Source: Lachnospiraceae bacterium (lineage in GTDB: Bacteria > Bacillota > Clostridia > Lachnospirales > Lachnospiraceae). Taken from it: DNA of 64,000 bases. The notes beneath the pieces are model-generated. The model made no database searches. It saw only the letters and a program-made list of their open reading frames with translations, and was not told where the DNA came from. Made by a program: the position numbers and the translations under genes. The DNA lies in assembly GCA_017626095.1 (NCBI GenBank), contig JAGAJL010000017.1, forward strand, positions 1-64,000, read 5' to 3'. How positions within the stretch are numbered: position 1 is the stretch's first letter; every line of letters begins with the position of its first letter. This document shows, piece after piece, positions 53,031 through 61,493 of this stretch.

Positions 53031-53989
53031 TCAATTTATTGGAATTATGCAAAAATGCAGATGCCATTGGTATCAGTGGACATATTCGTCCGGATGGGGA
53101 TTGTGTCGGCTCTACCATGGCACTTTGGCAGTTTTTAAAAAACGCCTATCCCGATAAGCAGATTCATGTCCGTATTGAAGAGGTTCCCGAAGCATATGCT
53201 TTTATTAAGGGAGTCTCTGATATTGTGACAAAAAAGGACGGACAGCATTACGATGTCTTTATTGTTGCGGATTCTGTTCCTGAAAAAGACAGAATTGGTG
53301 ATGCCTATCCTTATTTTGCGGATGCAGATTTAAAAATTAATATTGATCATCATATCACGAATGAAGGAATTGGTGATGCTTGTTATATCGATGCAAAAGC
53401 AAGTTCGGCAAGTGAACTTGTGGCGGATTTAATCCGATATGCAGATCCGGATAATTCTTTTATGGACATCAATATTGCTGAGACATTGTATTTTGGTATT
53501 ATTCAGGACAGCGGCGTTTTTCAGTATTCCAATACATCACCGAAAACTTTGGAAATTGCGGCATGGCTGATTGGCTACGGATTTGATTTTCCAAAGCTGA
53601 TTGAAAAGACGTTTTATGAAAAAACATATGCACAGTCAAAGCTGTTGGGATATGTACTTCAAAATTGCGAGCTTTCTTTAGATGGCCAGGTTTGTTTCAT
53701 GGTTGTAACGATGGAAGATATGAATCGTTTACAAGTAGATGCAAAGGATTTTGAAGGTATTGTCAGCCAGATGCGGTACGTCAAAGGTGTTGATGTTGCT
53801 ATTTTGCTAAGAGAAAATGAGAATGGTACTTTTAAAGGAAGTCTACGTAGCAAGGAATATGTTGATGTTTCAGCAGTTTGTTCTGCTTTTGGCGGCGGCG
53901 GACATATAAGAGCTGCCGGATGTACGATGTCAGGAGATAAAAATTCTATGATTCATAATCTGCTGACCGAAATAAAAAAGCAAATTTAA
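53027..53989 (+). CDS. nrnA: DHH/DHHA1 nanoRNase/pAp phosphatase NrnA
   Basis: DHH-family phosphoesterase that degrades 2-5 nt RNAs (nanoRNAs), pAp and, in some cases, c-di-AMP/c-di-GMP products (pApA, pGpG). The 320 residues show motif I GISGHIRPDGDCVGSTMAL, motif II FIVADSVPEKDRIG, motif III NIDHHITNEG (the DHH), and the DHHA1 motif GGGGHIRAAGCTM near the C-terminus. The start overlaps rbfA. An intrinsic terminator follows the stop. Confidence 0.93.
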   Translation: MINLLELCKNADAIGISGHIRPDGDCVGSTMALWQFLKNAYPDKQIHVRIEEVPEAYAFIKGVSDIVTKKDGQHYDVFIVADSVPEKDRIGDAYPYFADADLKINIDHHITNEGIGDACYIDAKASSASELVADLIRYADPDNSFMDINIAETLYFGIIQDSGVFQYSNTSPKTLEIAAWLIGYGFDFPKLIEKTFYEKTYAQSKLLGYVLQNCELSLDGQVCFMVVTMEDMNRLQVDAKDFEGIVSQMRYVKGVDVAILLRENENGTFKGSLRSKEYVDVSAVCSAFGGGGHIRAAGCTMSGDKNSMIHNLLTEIKKQI

Positions 53990-54009
53990 GATACAACTAA
54001 AAATTTAAC

Positions 54010-54040
54010 AAAGGGTCGCTTAAAACCGACCCTTTCTTTA
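54010..54040 (+). terminator. intrinsic terminator after nrnA
   Basis: AAAGGGTCG pairs with CGACCCTTT around CTTAAAAC, followed by CTTTAT. It ends the rimP-nrnA operon 20 nt after the nrnA stop. The large palindrome D starts 32 nt further on. Confidence 0.8.
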
Positions 54041-54071
54041 TAAAAAGGGATGCTGGTCCATTTTTATCATT

Positions 54072-54226
54072 TTGTGCATCAGAGAAATTTATATATTCTA
54101 CTAACAGACTGTATGACAACGTCAGCACTTAATGAGCAATTTATTGCGAATTTAGTACTGTTACGTTGTCATCCAAGTGAGAACGCGTCTGTGAGTAGAA
54201 TATATAAATTTCTCAGATGCACACAA
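54072..54226. repeat. 155-bp imperfect palindrome (element D) between nrnA and the next gene
   Basis: The outer arms (54072-54109 and 54187-54226) match over GAGAAATTTATATATTCTAC and the flanking GTGCAT and GTCTG, with two changes and a 2-nt insertion. The inner arms pair TGACAACGT (54114-54122) with ACGTTGTCA (54163-54171), and AGCACT with AGTACT. The centre is GCAAT-TT-ATTGC (54136-54147). An open frame through it is a product of the palindrome. Confidence 0.88.
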
Positions 54227-54252
54227 TTGGCAAAGAACACAATTGGCAAAGA
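54221..54252. repeat. 16-bp tandem duplication at the edge of palindrome D
   Basis: ACACAATTGGCAAAGA occurs twice head to tail (54221-54236, 54237-54252), beginning inside the right arm of palindrome D and ending 26 nt before the next start codon. It may mark the junction left by an insertion or a slippage event. Confidence 0.8.
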
Positions 54253-54278
54253 AAAATGAAAAATACAGGAGAAAAAAG

Positions 54279-54689
54279 ATGTTAAAAGACGAAATTGGTA
54301 AATACTATTTTGACGGAAATTATAATTGTGCGGAAACTATCATCCGTGCGGGAAATGATTACTATCATCTTGGTCTGCATGATGAAGATATGAAAATGTT
54401 GGGCGTTTTCGGAGCCGGTATCCAGTGTGGTAATACCTGTGGTGCTATTTTGAGTGCTGCCTCCATTTTATCTATGAAATATATTGAGAAGAATGCTCAT
54501 GAAAGTGAGGATATCAGACCGGTTACGGTCCTGCTTATGAAGAAATTTCAAGAAAAATATGGTTCCCATTTGTGTAAGGATATTAAACCGCAGTCATTTA
54601 GCAAAGAAAATCGTTGTTTAAATACTGTAGAAACAGCATGTGAGATTTTAGAACAGACAATTTCAGAATATGAAGCTTCAAAATCATAG
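54279..54689 (+). CDS. C_GCAxxG_C_C-family protein
   Basis: A 136-residue helical protein of the C_GCAxxG_C_C type (redox-active cysteines, often near oxidoreductases). Cysteines appear in GNYNCAETIIRAG, FGAGIQCGNTCGAILSAASI, GSHLCKDIKP and ENRCLNTVETACEIL. The middle motif is CGAILSA rather than GCAxxG, so it deviates from the textbook pattern. AGGAG (54267-54271) favours ATG 54279 over an in-frame TTG at 54243. It stands alone between nrnA and truB, where most relatives have no gene. Confidence 0.8.
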   Translation: MLKDEIGKYYFDGNYNCAETIIRAGNDYYHLGLHDEDMKMLGVFGAGIQCGNTCGAILSAASILSMKYIEKNAHESEDIRPVTVLLMKKFQEKYGSHLCKDIKPQSFSKENRCLNTVETACEILEQTISEYEASKS

Positions 54690-54706
54690 GCAGACAGAGA
54701 GAAACG

Positions 54707-55618
54707 ATGATCAATGGAATTGTAATTATCAATAAAGAAAAAGGTTATACCAGTCATGATGTATGTGCAAAGGTCCGTGGGATTCTACGCCAGAAAAAAG
54801 TCGGTCATACCGGCACACTCGACCCGGATGCAACAGGCGTTTTGCCGGTTTGTCTGGGCAATGCAACCAAGCTTTGTGATGTTTTAACGGACAAGACCAA
54901 GGAATATGTTGCAACGCTTCTGTTAGGGACGGTTACGGATACGCTGGATATCGGAGGAGTGGTTCTTTCTCAAAATCCGGTATTGGTGTCCGAGGAAGAA
55001 GTAAGAGAGGCTGTTTTGCCTTTTTTGGGGAAATCCATGCAGATTCCGCCTATGTATTCGGCTTTAAAGCAAAACGGGAAAAAATTGTACGAGTTGGCCA
55101 GAGCAGGAATTGAAGTCGAACGCCAACCCAGACCGATAGAAATATTTGAAATAGAAATATTGGACATAAATCTTCCAAGAGTTGAGATTCGGATTTTGTG
55201 TTCGAAGGGAACCTATATTCGTTCGCTTTGTGATGATATCGGAAAAAAACTTGGCTGTGGTGCATGTATGGAAAATTTACAGCGTACCAGAGTGGAAAAT
55301 TTCTATTTAAAAGATGCTTGTCTGTTACAGGAATTGGAACAGCTTAAAAAAGAAGACAGACTTTGTGAAGTGATCATTCCGGTGGACCGGGTTTTCAATG
55401 ATCTATGCAAGGCTACGATAAAGTCTGAATTCAATAGAATTCTGGAAAATGGAAATACCTGCACCAAAGAGATGTTGTTATCGGAATGGGATCTGAATCT
55501 GTTAAGAAACGGGCAGCGAATTCTCGCATATCACAGCAATGGTGAATTCTACGGAATATATGAATATTTTGAAGGGGAAAATATTCTGAAACCATATAAA
55601 ATGTTTATACCCGGATAG
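54707..55618 (+). CDS. truB: tRNA pseudouridine-55 synthase TruB
   Basis: Makes pseudouridine 55 in the T loop of tRNAs. The 303 residues have KKVGHTGTLDPDATGVLPVC, with the catalytic Asp in the LDPDATG motif near residue 38, and the later KEYVATLLLG and IPPMYSALKQNGKKLYELA signatures. The RSLCDDIGKKLGCGACM motif and a short C-terminal extension (about 230-300) follow. truB-ribF is the common pair; the 12-nt gap supports one operon. Confidence 0.95.
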   Translation: MINGIVIINKEKGYTSHDVCAKVRGILRQKKVGHTGTLDPDATGVLPVCLGNATKLCDVLTDKTKEYVATLLLGTVTDTLDIGGVVLSQNPVLVSEEEVREAVLPFLGKSMQIPPMYSALKQNGKKLYELARAGIEVERQPRPIEIFEIEILDINLPRVEIRILCSKGTYIRSLCDDIGKKLGCGACMENLQRTRVENFYLKDACLLQELEQLKKEDRLCEVIIPVDRVFNDLCKATIKSEFNRILENGNTCTKEMLLSEWDLNLLRNGQRILAYHSNGEFYGIYEYFEGENILKPYKMFIPG

Positions 55619-55630
55619 AGGAGAAATATT

Positions 55631-56551
55631 TTGCAAATTATTGAGCAGACTACAGAATTTCATATAGAGGAGCCGACTGCTATTGCCATTGGAAAATTTG
55701 ACGGCATCCATCGTGGTCATAAGGAAATCTTTTCCAATCTTTTTCAGGCAAAAAAAGAGGGGTTAAAGACGGCGGTTTTTACATTTGATCCTTCGCCGGA
55801 ATCTTTTTTTTGTAAAAAGCAGATACCGGAACTGACAACACGTGAAGAAAAGAGAAAATTGTTTGAAAATATGCAGATTGATTATCTGGTGGAATATCCT
55901 TTTGCACAGGCTACGGCGGATGTTTTACCAAGAGATTATGTGACGGACTTTTTGTTGCATAAAATGAATGGAAAACGAATTGTCGCCGGAACCGATGTCT
56001 CCTTTGGAAAAGGTGGAAAAGGTGATGCGTCTTTATTAAGAGCTATGGAGAAGGAGTATCATTTCCAACTTGTGATTATTGATAAAATACTCAGGGGGCA
56101 GAAGGAAATCAGTTCTTCGTATGTGCGAGAGGAAGTTGCAAAAGGCAATATGGAGCTTGTGGAAGAATTGCTGGGGACACCATATTTTATAAGCGGAATC
56201 GTGGAAGAAGGCAAAAAGCTTGGACGGACTTTGGGCATCCCGACTGCGAATATTTATCCTTCCAGTGAAAAACTATTACCTCCCAACGGGGTCTATTTTT
56301 GTAATGTTCTTTGTGATGGAGTAAAATACCACGGAGTTACCAATATCGGATGCCGACCGACAGTACAAGATGGAAATCGAATGAGTGTAGAGACCTATCT
56401 GCTGGATTTTGATGATGATTTGTACGGCAGGGAGCTTTTGGTCGAATTGTTACATTTTTCCCGCAAAGAAGAGAGGTTTGAATCAGTCCGTGAATTAAGT
56501 CTTTATATTAAAAATGATATTTGTCTGGCAAGGGACTTTTTTGAAAAATGA
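55631..56551 (+). CDS. ribF: bifunctional riboflavin kinase/FAD synthetase RibF
   Basis: Makes FMN and FAD. The 306 residues have the nucleotidyltransferase half (IGKFDGIHRGHKEIF near 20, TFDPSPESFF, ISSSYVREEVAKGN) and the kinase half (LGRTLGIPTANIYPSSEKLL, PPNGVYFCNV near 205-225). The likely start is TTG 55631 because GAGGAG lies 6-9 nt upstream and no ATG is available. It follows truB in the usual order. Confidence 0.93.
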   Translation: MQIIEQTTEFHIEEPTAIAIGKFDGIHRGHKEIFSNLFQAKKEGLKTAVFTFDPSPESFFCKKQIPELTTREEKRKLFENMQIDYLVEYPFAQATADVLPRDYVTDFLLHKMNGKRIVAGTDVSFGKGGKGDASLLRAMEKEYHFQLVIIDKILRGQKEISSSYVREEVAKGNMELVEELLGTPYFISGIVEEGKKLGRTLGIPTANIYPSSEKLLPPNGVYFCNVLCDGVKYHGVTNIGCRPTVQDGNRMSVETYLLDFDDDLYGRELLVELLHFSRKEERFESVRELSLYIKNDICLARDFFEK

Positions 56552-56690
56552 ATTTCGAATAAATTGATTAATAAAAATTCATCAGATATATGACAAAAAA
56601 TTTAGCAAAATTTAAAAATAAATGTTGTATCTTGTTTTTACATACTTTATTATTTATTTGTAAAACTCTTGTAAGGAAAAGGTAAAATAT

Positions 56691-58325
56691 ATGAGTAGCT
56701 CAATCTTATTATCTATGGCCGGTGGGCTTGGTCTGTTTTTGTTCGGAATGCATACAATGAGTGAATCCATTGAAAAAGCAGCCGGTGCCAGATTAAGAAG
56801 TATCTTAGAGTTTTTTACAACAAACCGTTTCACGGGTATGTTGGTTGGTATGCTTTTTACCGCCATTATTCAGTCTTCATCAGCCTGTACGGTAATGGTT
56901 GTCAGTTTTGTTAACTCCGGACTTATGAATTTGTATCAGGCGGCAGGGGTTATCTTTGGTGCCAATATCGGTACCACCATCACATCGCAGCTGGTTTCCT
57001 TTAACTTATCGGAATATGCTCCCATCTTTTTGCTGGTCGGTGCTGTTTTTGTCATGTTTTGTAAAAATCCCAAAATTGTGAAGATGGCAGAAGTGGTTTT
57101 GGGATTTGGTGTTTTATTTACCGGTCTTAGTAGTCTGAGTAGTGCTATGAGTGCGTTGAGAGATGTTCCTGTTGTTGTAAATATGCTCAGCACCTTAAAG
57201 AGCCCTTTGCTTGCTGTATTGGTCGGCACGCTATTAACTTCCATTATTCAGAGTTCTTCGGTAACGGTCAGCATTGCATTACTGATGTGTAATCAGGGGT
57301 TACTCAGTTTGAATATTTGTTTATTTATTATTCTTGGATGTAACATCGGTGCCTGTACGCCGGCGGTTTTAACATCCATGACCGGTAAAAAAGATGCAAA
57401 GCGAGCTGCTATGATTCATCTTTTATTTAATATTATCGGAACCATCATTGTATTCTTTATATTCCTGTTCGGTATGGGCTTTGTATTGGAATTATTGCAT
57501 GGAATATCAGGAGATAATCCGGGACGTTGTGTTGCAAATGCACATACGGCTGTTAAGATTTTCCAGGTTATTATTTTGCTTCCTTTCTCGACATGGATTG
57601 TAAAATTGACATATTTGGTTGTTCCCGGAGAAGAAAAATCGGTAAATTACCGCGAAAATATGCAATTAAAATATATTGGAGAAAAAGCCGTATTTAATCC
57701 TGCAACTGCCGTAGTGGATGTATTAAAAGAAGTAGAACGTATGGCATGTCTGGCAAGTGAAAACTTAAACCGTGCGATGAATTCGTTGATTACTCTGGAT
57801 GAGGATGATATGAAAGAAGTCTACGAAGTGGAAAAGAATATCAATTTCTTGAATAAGTCCATCACAGATTATCTGGTAAAGATCAATCAGACGACACTTC
57901 CAATCGAAGACTTAAAGAGTTTGGGCGCCTTATTCCATGTCGTCAATGATATTGAGCGAATTGGCGACCATGCAGAAAATTTTGCAGAAGCGGCTCAAAG
58001 AAGAAAAGAAGGAAAATTAAGCTTTAGTAAAGAAGCCATCAAAGAGCTTGGAGATATTTTGAATATGGTTAATACCATCATGCAGTTTTCCATTGATACC
58101 ATTCATGATTCCGGTGATGAGCATATGGAAGATATTATACGGTTAGAGCAGGCGGTAGATGAAAAGGAGAGAGAACTCCAACAGGCACATGTGAACCGTT
58201 TGACAAGAAACGAATGTACACCTGAGGCCGGTATGTTGTACTCTGATGTGGTATCCGGATTAGAGCGTGTTGCAGATCATGCAACAAATATTGTTTTATA
58301 TCTGAATAATGTTGAAACGACATAA
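56691..58325 (+). CDS. Na+/phosphate cotransporter with PhoU-like domain
   Basis: NptA/YjbB-type symporter for phosphate uptake or efflux. The 544 residues have two homologous PF02690 halves (about 1-130 and 155-290), each with the QSSSA/QSSSV motif (IIQSSSACTVMVV and IIQSSSVTVSIALL). About nine membrane helices and a C-terminal PhoU-like helical domain (about 335-540, DIERIGDHAENFAEAAQ and GLERVADHATNIV) follow. The 139-nt AT-rich stretch before it probably holds the promoter, but no clean -35/-10 pair can be singled out. It ends in a terminator. Confidence 0.92.
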   Translation: MSSSILLSMAGGLGLFLFGMHTMSESIEKAAGARLRSILEFFTTNRFTGMLVGMLFTAIIQSSSACTVMVVSFVNSGLMNLYQAAGVIFGANIGTTITSQLVSFNLSEYAPIFLLVGAVFVMFCKNPKIVKMAEVVLGFGVLFTGLSSLSSAMSALRDVPVVVNMLSTLKSPLLAVLVGTLLTSIIQSSSVTVSIALLMCNQGLLSLNICLFIILGCNIGACTPAVLTSMTGKKDAKRAAMIHLLFNIIGTIIVFFIFLFGMGFVLELLHGISGDNPGRCVANAHTAVKIFQVIILLPFSTWIVKLTYLVVPGEEKSVNYRENMQLKYIGEKAVFNPATAVVDVLKEVERMACLASENLNRAMNSLITLDEDDMKEVYEVEKNINFLNKSITDYLVKINQTTLPIEDLKSLGALFHVVNDIERIGDHAENFAEAAQRRKEGKLSFSKEAIKELGDILNMVNTIMQFSIDTIHDSGDEHMEDIIRLEQAVDEKERELQQAHVNRLTRNECTPEAGMLYSDVVSGLERVADHATNIVLYLNNVETT

Positions 58326-58356
58326 AAAAGATGAGAGCTTGTCTCTCGTCTTTTTT
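58324..58356 (+). terminator. intrinsic terminator after the Na/Pi cotransporter
   Basis: AAAAAAGATGAGAG (58324-58337) pairs with CTCTCGTCTTTTTT (58343-58356) around CTTGT, with one G-T pair. The T-run is contained in the right arm and the left arm starts within the stop codon. The symmetric A/T ends could also work for the opposite strand. Confidence 0.88.
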
Positions 58357-58488
58357 GTTACAAAAGTTTTATTGCTTTTATATTTTGGTGATTGTATTTT
58401 GATGCAATTTTATTGCATAAATTGCGTTATTTGCTGATTTTCAATATATATAGTACTTTTTTGGAATATATTAGTATATATTTTGTGG

Positions 58489-58516
58489 TTGACGTAATAT
58501 TATTATGTGCTATAAT
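58489..58516 (+). promoter_or_regulatory. sigma-A-type promoter of the NlpC/P60 gene
   Basis: TTGACG (58489-58494) and TATAAT (58511-58516) are 16 nt apart, 54 nt before the ATG. A WalR-type direct repeat begins 5 nt after the -10 box, at the expected transcription start. Confidence 0.78.
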
Positions 58517-58521
58517 TAGTT

Positions 58522-58538
58522 TGTAACATTTTTGTAAC
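58522..58538 (+). promoter_or_regulatory. WalR (YycF)-type box at the NlpC/P60 promoter
   Basis: TGTAAC (58522-58527) and TGTAAC (58533-58538) are direct repeats with a 5-nt spacer, exactly the WalR consensus TGTWAH-N5-TGTWAH known from Bacillus and Staphylococcus. The site overlaps the probable transcription start, which would suit repression more than activation, since activating WalR sites lie upstream of -35. Confidence 0.6.
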
Positions 58539-58569
58539 AAATTATGTTAGATATAAAAAAGGACATGAT

Positions 58570-60087
58570 ATGAAAAATAATATTATAAAATTGTTAATTG
58601 GAGTTGTGGCAATTTCTACGGTTGCAGGTACTACGGTTGCAGCACAGAATTATATTTCCGGTTTGTCAGTCGGAGGTGCAACCTTGATTGAGGGTGGTAT
58701 CGTATGTACCACATCCACGCCTCAGGAAAACAAAAGTACAAAAGCTTCCACTACTGTTTCATCAGATAATAATGGTGTGGGTGTGGCTGGAATGTCTGTT
58801 GCAACGGATGCATCGATTACAATGAAAGAATCTGACAATCAAAATATAGTTGTACAGGATAGTGTTTCTTTAGATGATGTAGCACAGAATGCTTCAGAAG
58901 ATAATATTACAAGTGAAAATAACAATGTCATCACGATATCCGGTGATGTTACAACAGAAATATCAACGAATACATTGGCAGATACATCAGCAGATACATT
59001 GGCAGATACATTGGCAGATACATCAGCAGATGTGATAGAAGAACAGCCCGAGATGATAATACAGACGGGATCAGCTCCGGAAGGATCCAAAATTGCAGCT
59101 TTGGAAGAAACATTAACCGCTGAAATCGAGGCAGAAGCAGAGGCACAGGCTATAGCTGATTCCATTTTGATTTCTGCAGGCGCAACAGACAACGGTTTGG
59201 AAATCTCGCTTCCGGCGGAAGGCGAAGAAGAGGATGATGTTGATACCCTTTATGGATATACAAACCTAGGTATTGCCATTGTTGATGATCATTTAAATGT
59301 TCGTGAGACTGCAGATGACAATAGTAAAATCGTTGGAAAAATGTCAAACGATTCCGGCTGCGAAATTTTAGAGGTGGTTGGAAATAAAGCTCATATTGTT
59401 TCCGGTTCAGTTGAAGGATATGTATCAACCGATTATATTTTGACTGGAGATTTAGCGGCTACGTATGCCAATCAAATTGTAAAAAAATTAGCAACCGTTT
59501 CTGCGGATGGATTAAAGGTCAGAACTGCTCCGGATTTGGAAGCAGAAGTTGTGAATATGGTTGCATATGGTGAAGAGCTTGAAGTTGTTGAAGAGCTTGA
59601 AGGCTGGGTAAAGGTTTTATATGATGGTCAGGAAGCCTATGTAAATGCAGAATTTGTTTCTGTCGGTGAGGATTTAAAGACGGCATTAAATATGAGTGAA
59701 TTCTTATTTGGTGAAGGAGTATCCGATGTCCGTGTATCTCTTTGCGAATATGCAAAAGAGTTCCTTGGTAATCCCTATGTATGGGGTGGAACAAGTCTTA
59801 CAAAAGGTGCTGACTGTTCAGGATATGTTCTCAGTATCTTTGGAAAATATGGATATTCACTGCCTCATTCATCCAGAGCACAGGCTAATATGGGAACAAA
59901 GGTTACACTTGCTGAAGCAAAACCCGGTGATTTGGTATTTTATTCAAAAGGTGGCAGGATTAACCATGTTGCGATTTATATCGGTGGTGGACAGGTTATT
60001 CATGCAAGTAGCCCGAAATATGGTATTCGTATTACCAGTGTGTATTACCGTACACCTACCACAGTGCGTCGAATTATTCAGGATTGA
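58570..60087 (+). CDS. secreted NlpC/P60 peptidoglycan hydrolase with two SH3 domains
   Basis: Cell-wall endopeptidase. The 505 residues start with a signal peptide (LLIGVVAISTVAGTTVA). A disordered linker has TLAD/TSAD repeats (12-bp DNA unit five times, 58969-59028). Two bacterial SH3 domains follow (about 235-290, NVRETADDNSKIVGKM, and 310-365, LKVRTAPDLEAEVVNM). The C-terminal NlpC/P60 domain has the catalytic C416 (KGADCSGYVLSIFGKYG), H466 (INHVAIYIGGG) and H478 (VIHASS) nearby. AAAAGGA lies ahead of the ATG. The promoter carries a WalR-type box. Confidence 0.93.
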   Translation: MKNNIIKLLIGVVAISTVAGTTVAAQNYISGLSVGGATLIEGGIVCTTSTPQENKSTKASTTVSSDNNGVGVAGMSVATDASITMKESDNQNIVVQDSVSLDDVAQNASEDNITSENNNVITISGDVTTEISTNTLADTSADTLADTLADTSADVIEEQPEMIIQTGSAPEGSKIAALEETLTAEIEAEAEAQAIADSILISAGATDNGLEISLPAEGEEEDDVDTLYGYTNLGIAIVDDHLNVRETADDNSKIVGKMSNDSGCEILEVVGNKAHIVSGSVEGYVSTDYILTGDLAATYANQIVKKLATVSADGLKVRTAPDLEAEVVNMVAYGEELEVVEELEGWVKVLYDGQEAYVNAEFVSVGEDLKTALNMSEFLFGEGVSDVRVSLCEYAKEFLGNPYVWGGTSLTKGADCSGYVLSIFGKYGYSLPHSSRAQANMGTKVTLAEAKPGDLVFYSKGGRINHVAIYIGGGQVIHASSPKYGIRITSVYYRTPTTVRRIIQD

Positions 60088-60111
60088 TGTTTTAACGATT
60101 ACAAGATAAAG

Positions 60112-60142
60112 CGCTTAGGAGAACATTTCCTAAGCGTTTTTT
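60112..60142 (+). terminator. intrinsic terminator after the NlpC/P60 gene
   Basis: CGCTTAGGA pairs with TCCTAAGCG (60128-60136) around GAACATT, followed by TTTTTT. It lies 24 nt after the stop codon. Confidence 0.9.
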
Positions 60143-60222
60143 ATGGCACAATTCGGGAAACAGATGATAAATACTGTTCCCATTATACGACTATGTTGTT
60201 ATACTGATAACATAGTTTTGAA

Positions 60223-60251
60223 TTGGCAACAGGATATGTTGGCATTTTAAT
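60223..60251 (+). promoter_or_regulatory. candidate promoter of the D-Ala-D-Ala carboxypeptidase gene
   Basis: TTGGCA (60223-60228) and TTTAAT (60246-60251) are 17 nt apart, 52 nt before the start codon. An inverted repeat, ACTATGTT / AACATAGT (60190-60216), lies just upstream. Confidence 0.5.
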
Positions 60252-60302
60252 ATGTATGAATGATGTGATATAGAAACAATTGTTGTAAAGAAGGAAATGA
60301 GA

Positions 60303-61493
60303 GTGAGTAAAAACAGAGATTATCATTATACACCCGAACAGCTTAAGCGTATGGAAATGCGAAAAAGGAGAGTGGCCCTGCGCAGAAAGAAGGAACGTCA
60401 GAAACGAATACTCTTTGCAATTGGAATTCTGATTTTTGTATTGCTTTGTATCGGTGGGATATCAGCATTGCGCAAACCGGATGACAAAGTAAAGGAAAAC
60501 GGGCGTGCGGATGCGGCAACGATGGTGGATGCAAATATCGGAAATACAGGAAATTCGGATAAACCAGGAGAATTAACGGATGTTTCTCAATTGAATCAGA
60601 CGATGGATGGTACAGAAGCAGAACCGATGGTAGCGGAAACAAATAGTACGGTAAACAGTGCGGTATATCAGTTAAAGTCGGATGCGGCGACCGGATTAAA
60701 CAGTCCGGAGGTGACCAGTACGTATGCGTTGATGGTGGATTTATCCAAGAAAGAGGTTGTTGCACAAAAAAATGCATATGAGCGGATTAATCCGGCATCC
60801 ATGACAAAGATTTTGACATTGTTGGTTGCGAGTGAACATGTGAGCAATTTGGATGATACCTTTACCATGACCTTGGATATTACGGATTATGCATATGTCA
60901 ATGACTGTAGCAGTGTCGGATTTCTGGATGGTGAAGTAGTTACGGTAAAGGACCTTTTATATGGCACCATTTTACCATCCGGTGGAGATGCGGCTGTGGG
61001 TTTGGCTACCTATGTTGCCGGCTCCCAGGAAGCTTTTGTTGATATGATGAATCAAAAGATAGAGGAACTTGGACTCGCTGACAGCGCTCATTTTACCAAT
61101 TGTGTCGGATTGTATGATGAAAATCATTATTGCTCTATTTATGACATGGCAGTTATGCTCGAAGCGGCGATGGAAAATGATTTATGCAGACAGGTTTTAA
61201 ATACACGTTCCTATACGACTTCCCTGACAGAGCAGCATCCGGAAGGGATTACTGTTTCCAATTGGTTCATGCGTAGAATTGAAGATAAGGAAATGGGCGG
61301 CACAATTCTTGGCGCCAAGACAGGATATGTGGTTCAGTCAGGTAGCTGCGCGGCCAGTTGTTATGAAAGAAATGATGGGGCCGAATTTATTTGTGTGACG
61401 GCGGATGCACATAGCAGCTGGAGAGCGATCTATGACCATGTTGCGGCATACAACATTTATGCTGCCGGAAATACTTCATATACGAAGCAATAG
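60303..61493 (+). CDS. D-alanyl-D-alanine carboxypeptidase (peptidase S11, DacA-like)
   Basis: Trims the stem peptides of peptidoglycan (a low-molecular-weight penicillin-binding protein). The 396 residues start with a basic cytoplasmic region and one membrane helix (about 35-57, ILFAIGILIFVLLCIGGI), then a disordered linker to about 135. The catalytic domain has SxxK as S166-M-T-K169 (NPASMTKILTLL). The SxN position reads S226-G-G228 (ILPSGGDAAVGLA) instead of SGN. K339-T-G (LGAKTGYV) is present. AAGGA (60291-60295) favours GTG 60303 over ATG 60297, which is only 1 nt away. Confidence 0.9.
   Translation: MSKNRDYHYTPEQLKRMEMRKRRVALRRKKERQKRILFAIGILIFVLLCIGGISALRKPDDKVKENGRADAATMVDANIGNTGNSDKPGELTDVSQLNQTMDGTEAEPMVAETNSTVNSAVYQLKSDAATGLNSPEVTSTYALMVDLSKKEVVAQKNAYERINPASMTKILTLLVASEHVSNLDDTFTMTLDITDYAYVNDCSSVGFLDGEVVTVKDLLYGTILPSGGDAAVGLATYVAGSQEAFVDMMNQKIEELGLADSAHFTNCVGLYDENHYCSIYDMAVMLEAAMENDLCRQVLNTRSYTTSLTEQHPEGITVSNWFMRRIEDKEMGGTILGAKTGYVVQSGSCAASCYERNDGAEFICVTADAHSSWRAIYDHVAAYNIYAAGNTSYTKQ

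Noticed and set aside
54050-54259. Plus-strand 69-codon frame between nrnA and the C_GCAxxG_C_C gene
   Set aside because: It lies in palindrome D and the 16-bp duplication, and overlaps the start region of the next gene without its own SD.
60297-60302. ATG 60297 as the start of the carboxypeptidase
   Set aside because: The SD AAGGA ends 1 nt before it, whereas GTG 60303 has a 7-nt spacing. The difference is only two codons, so it remains possible.
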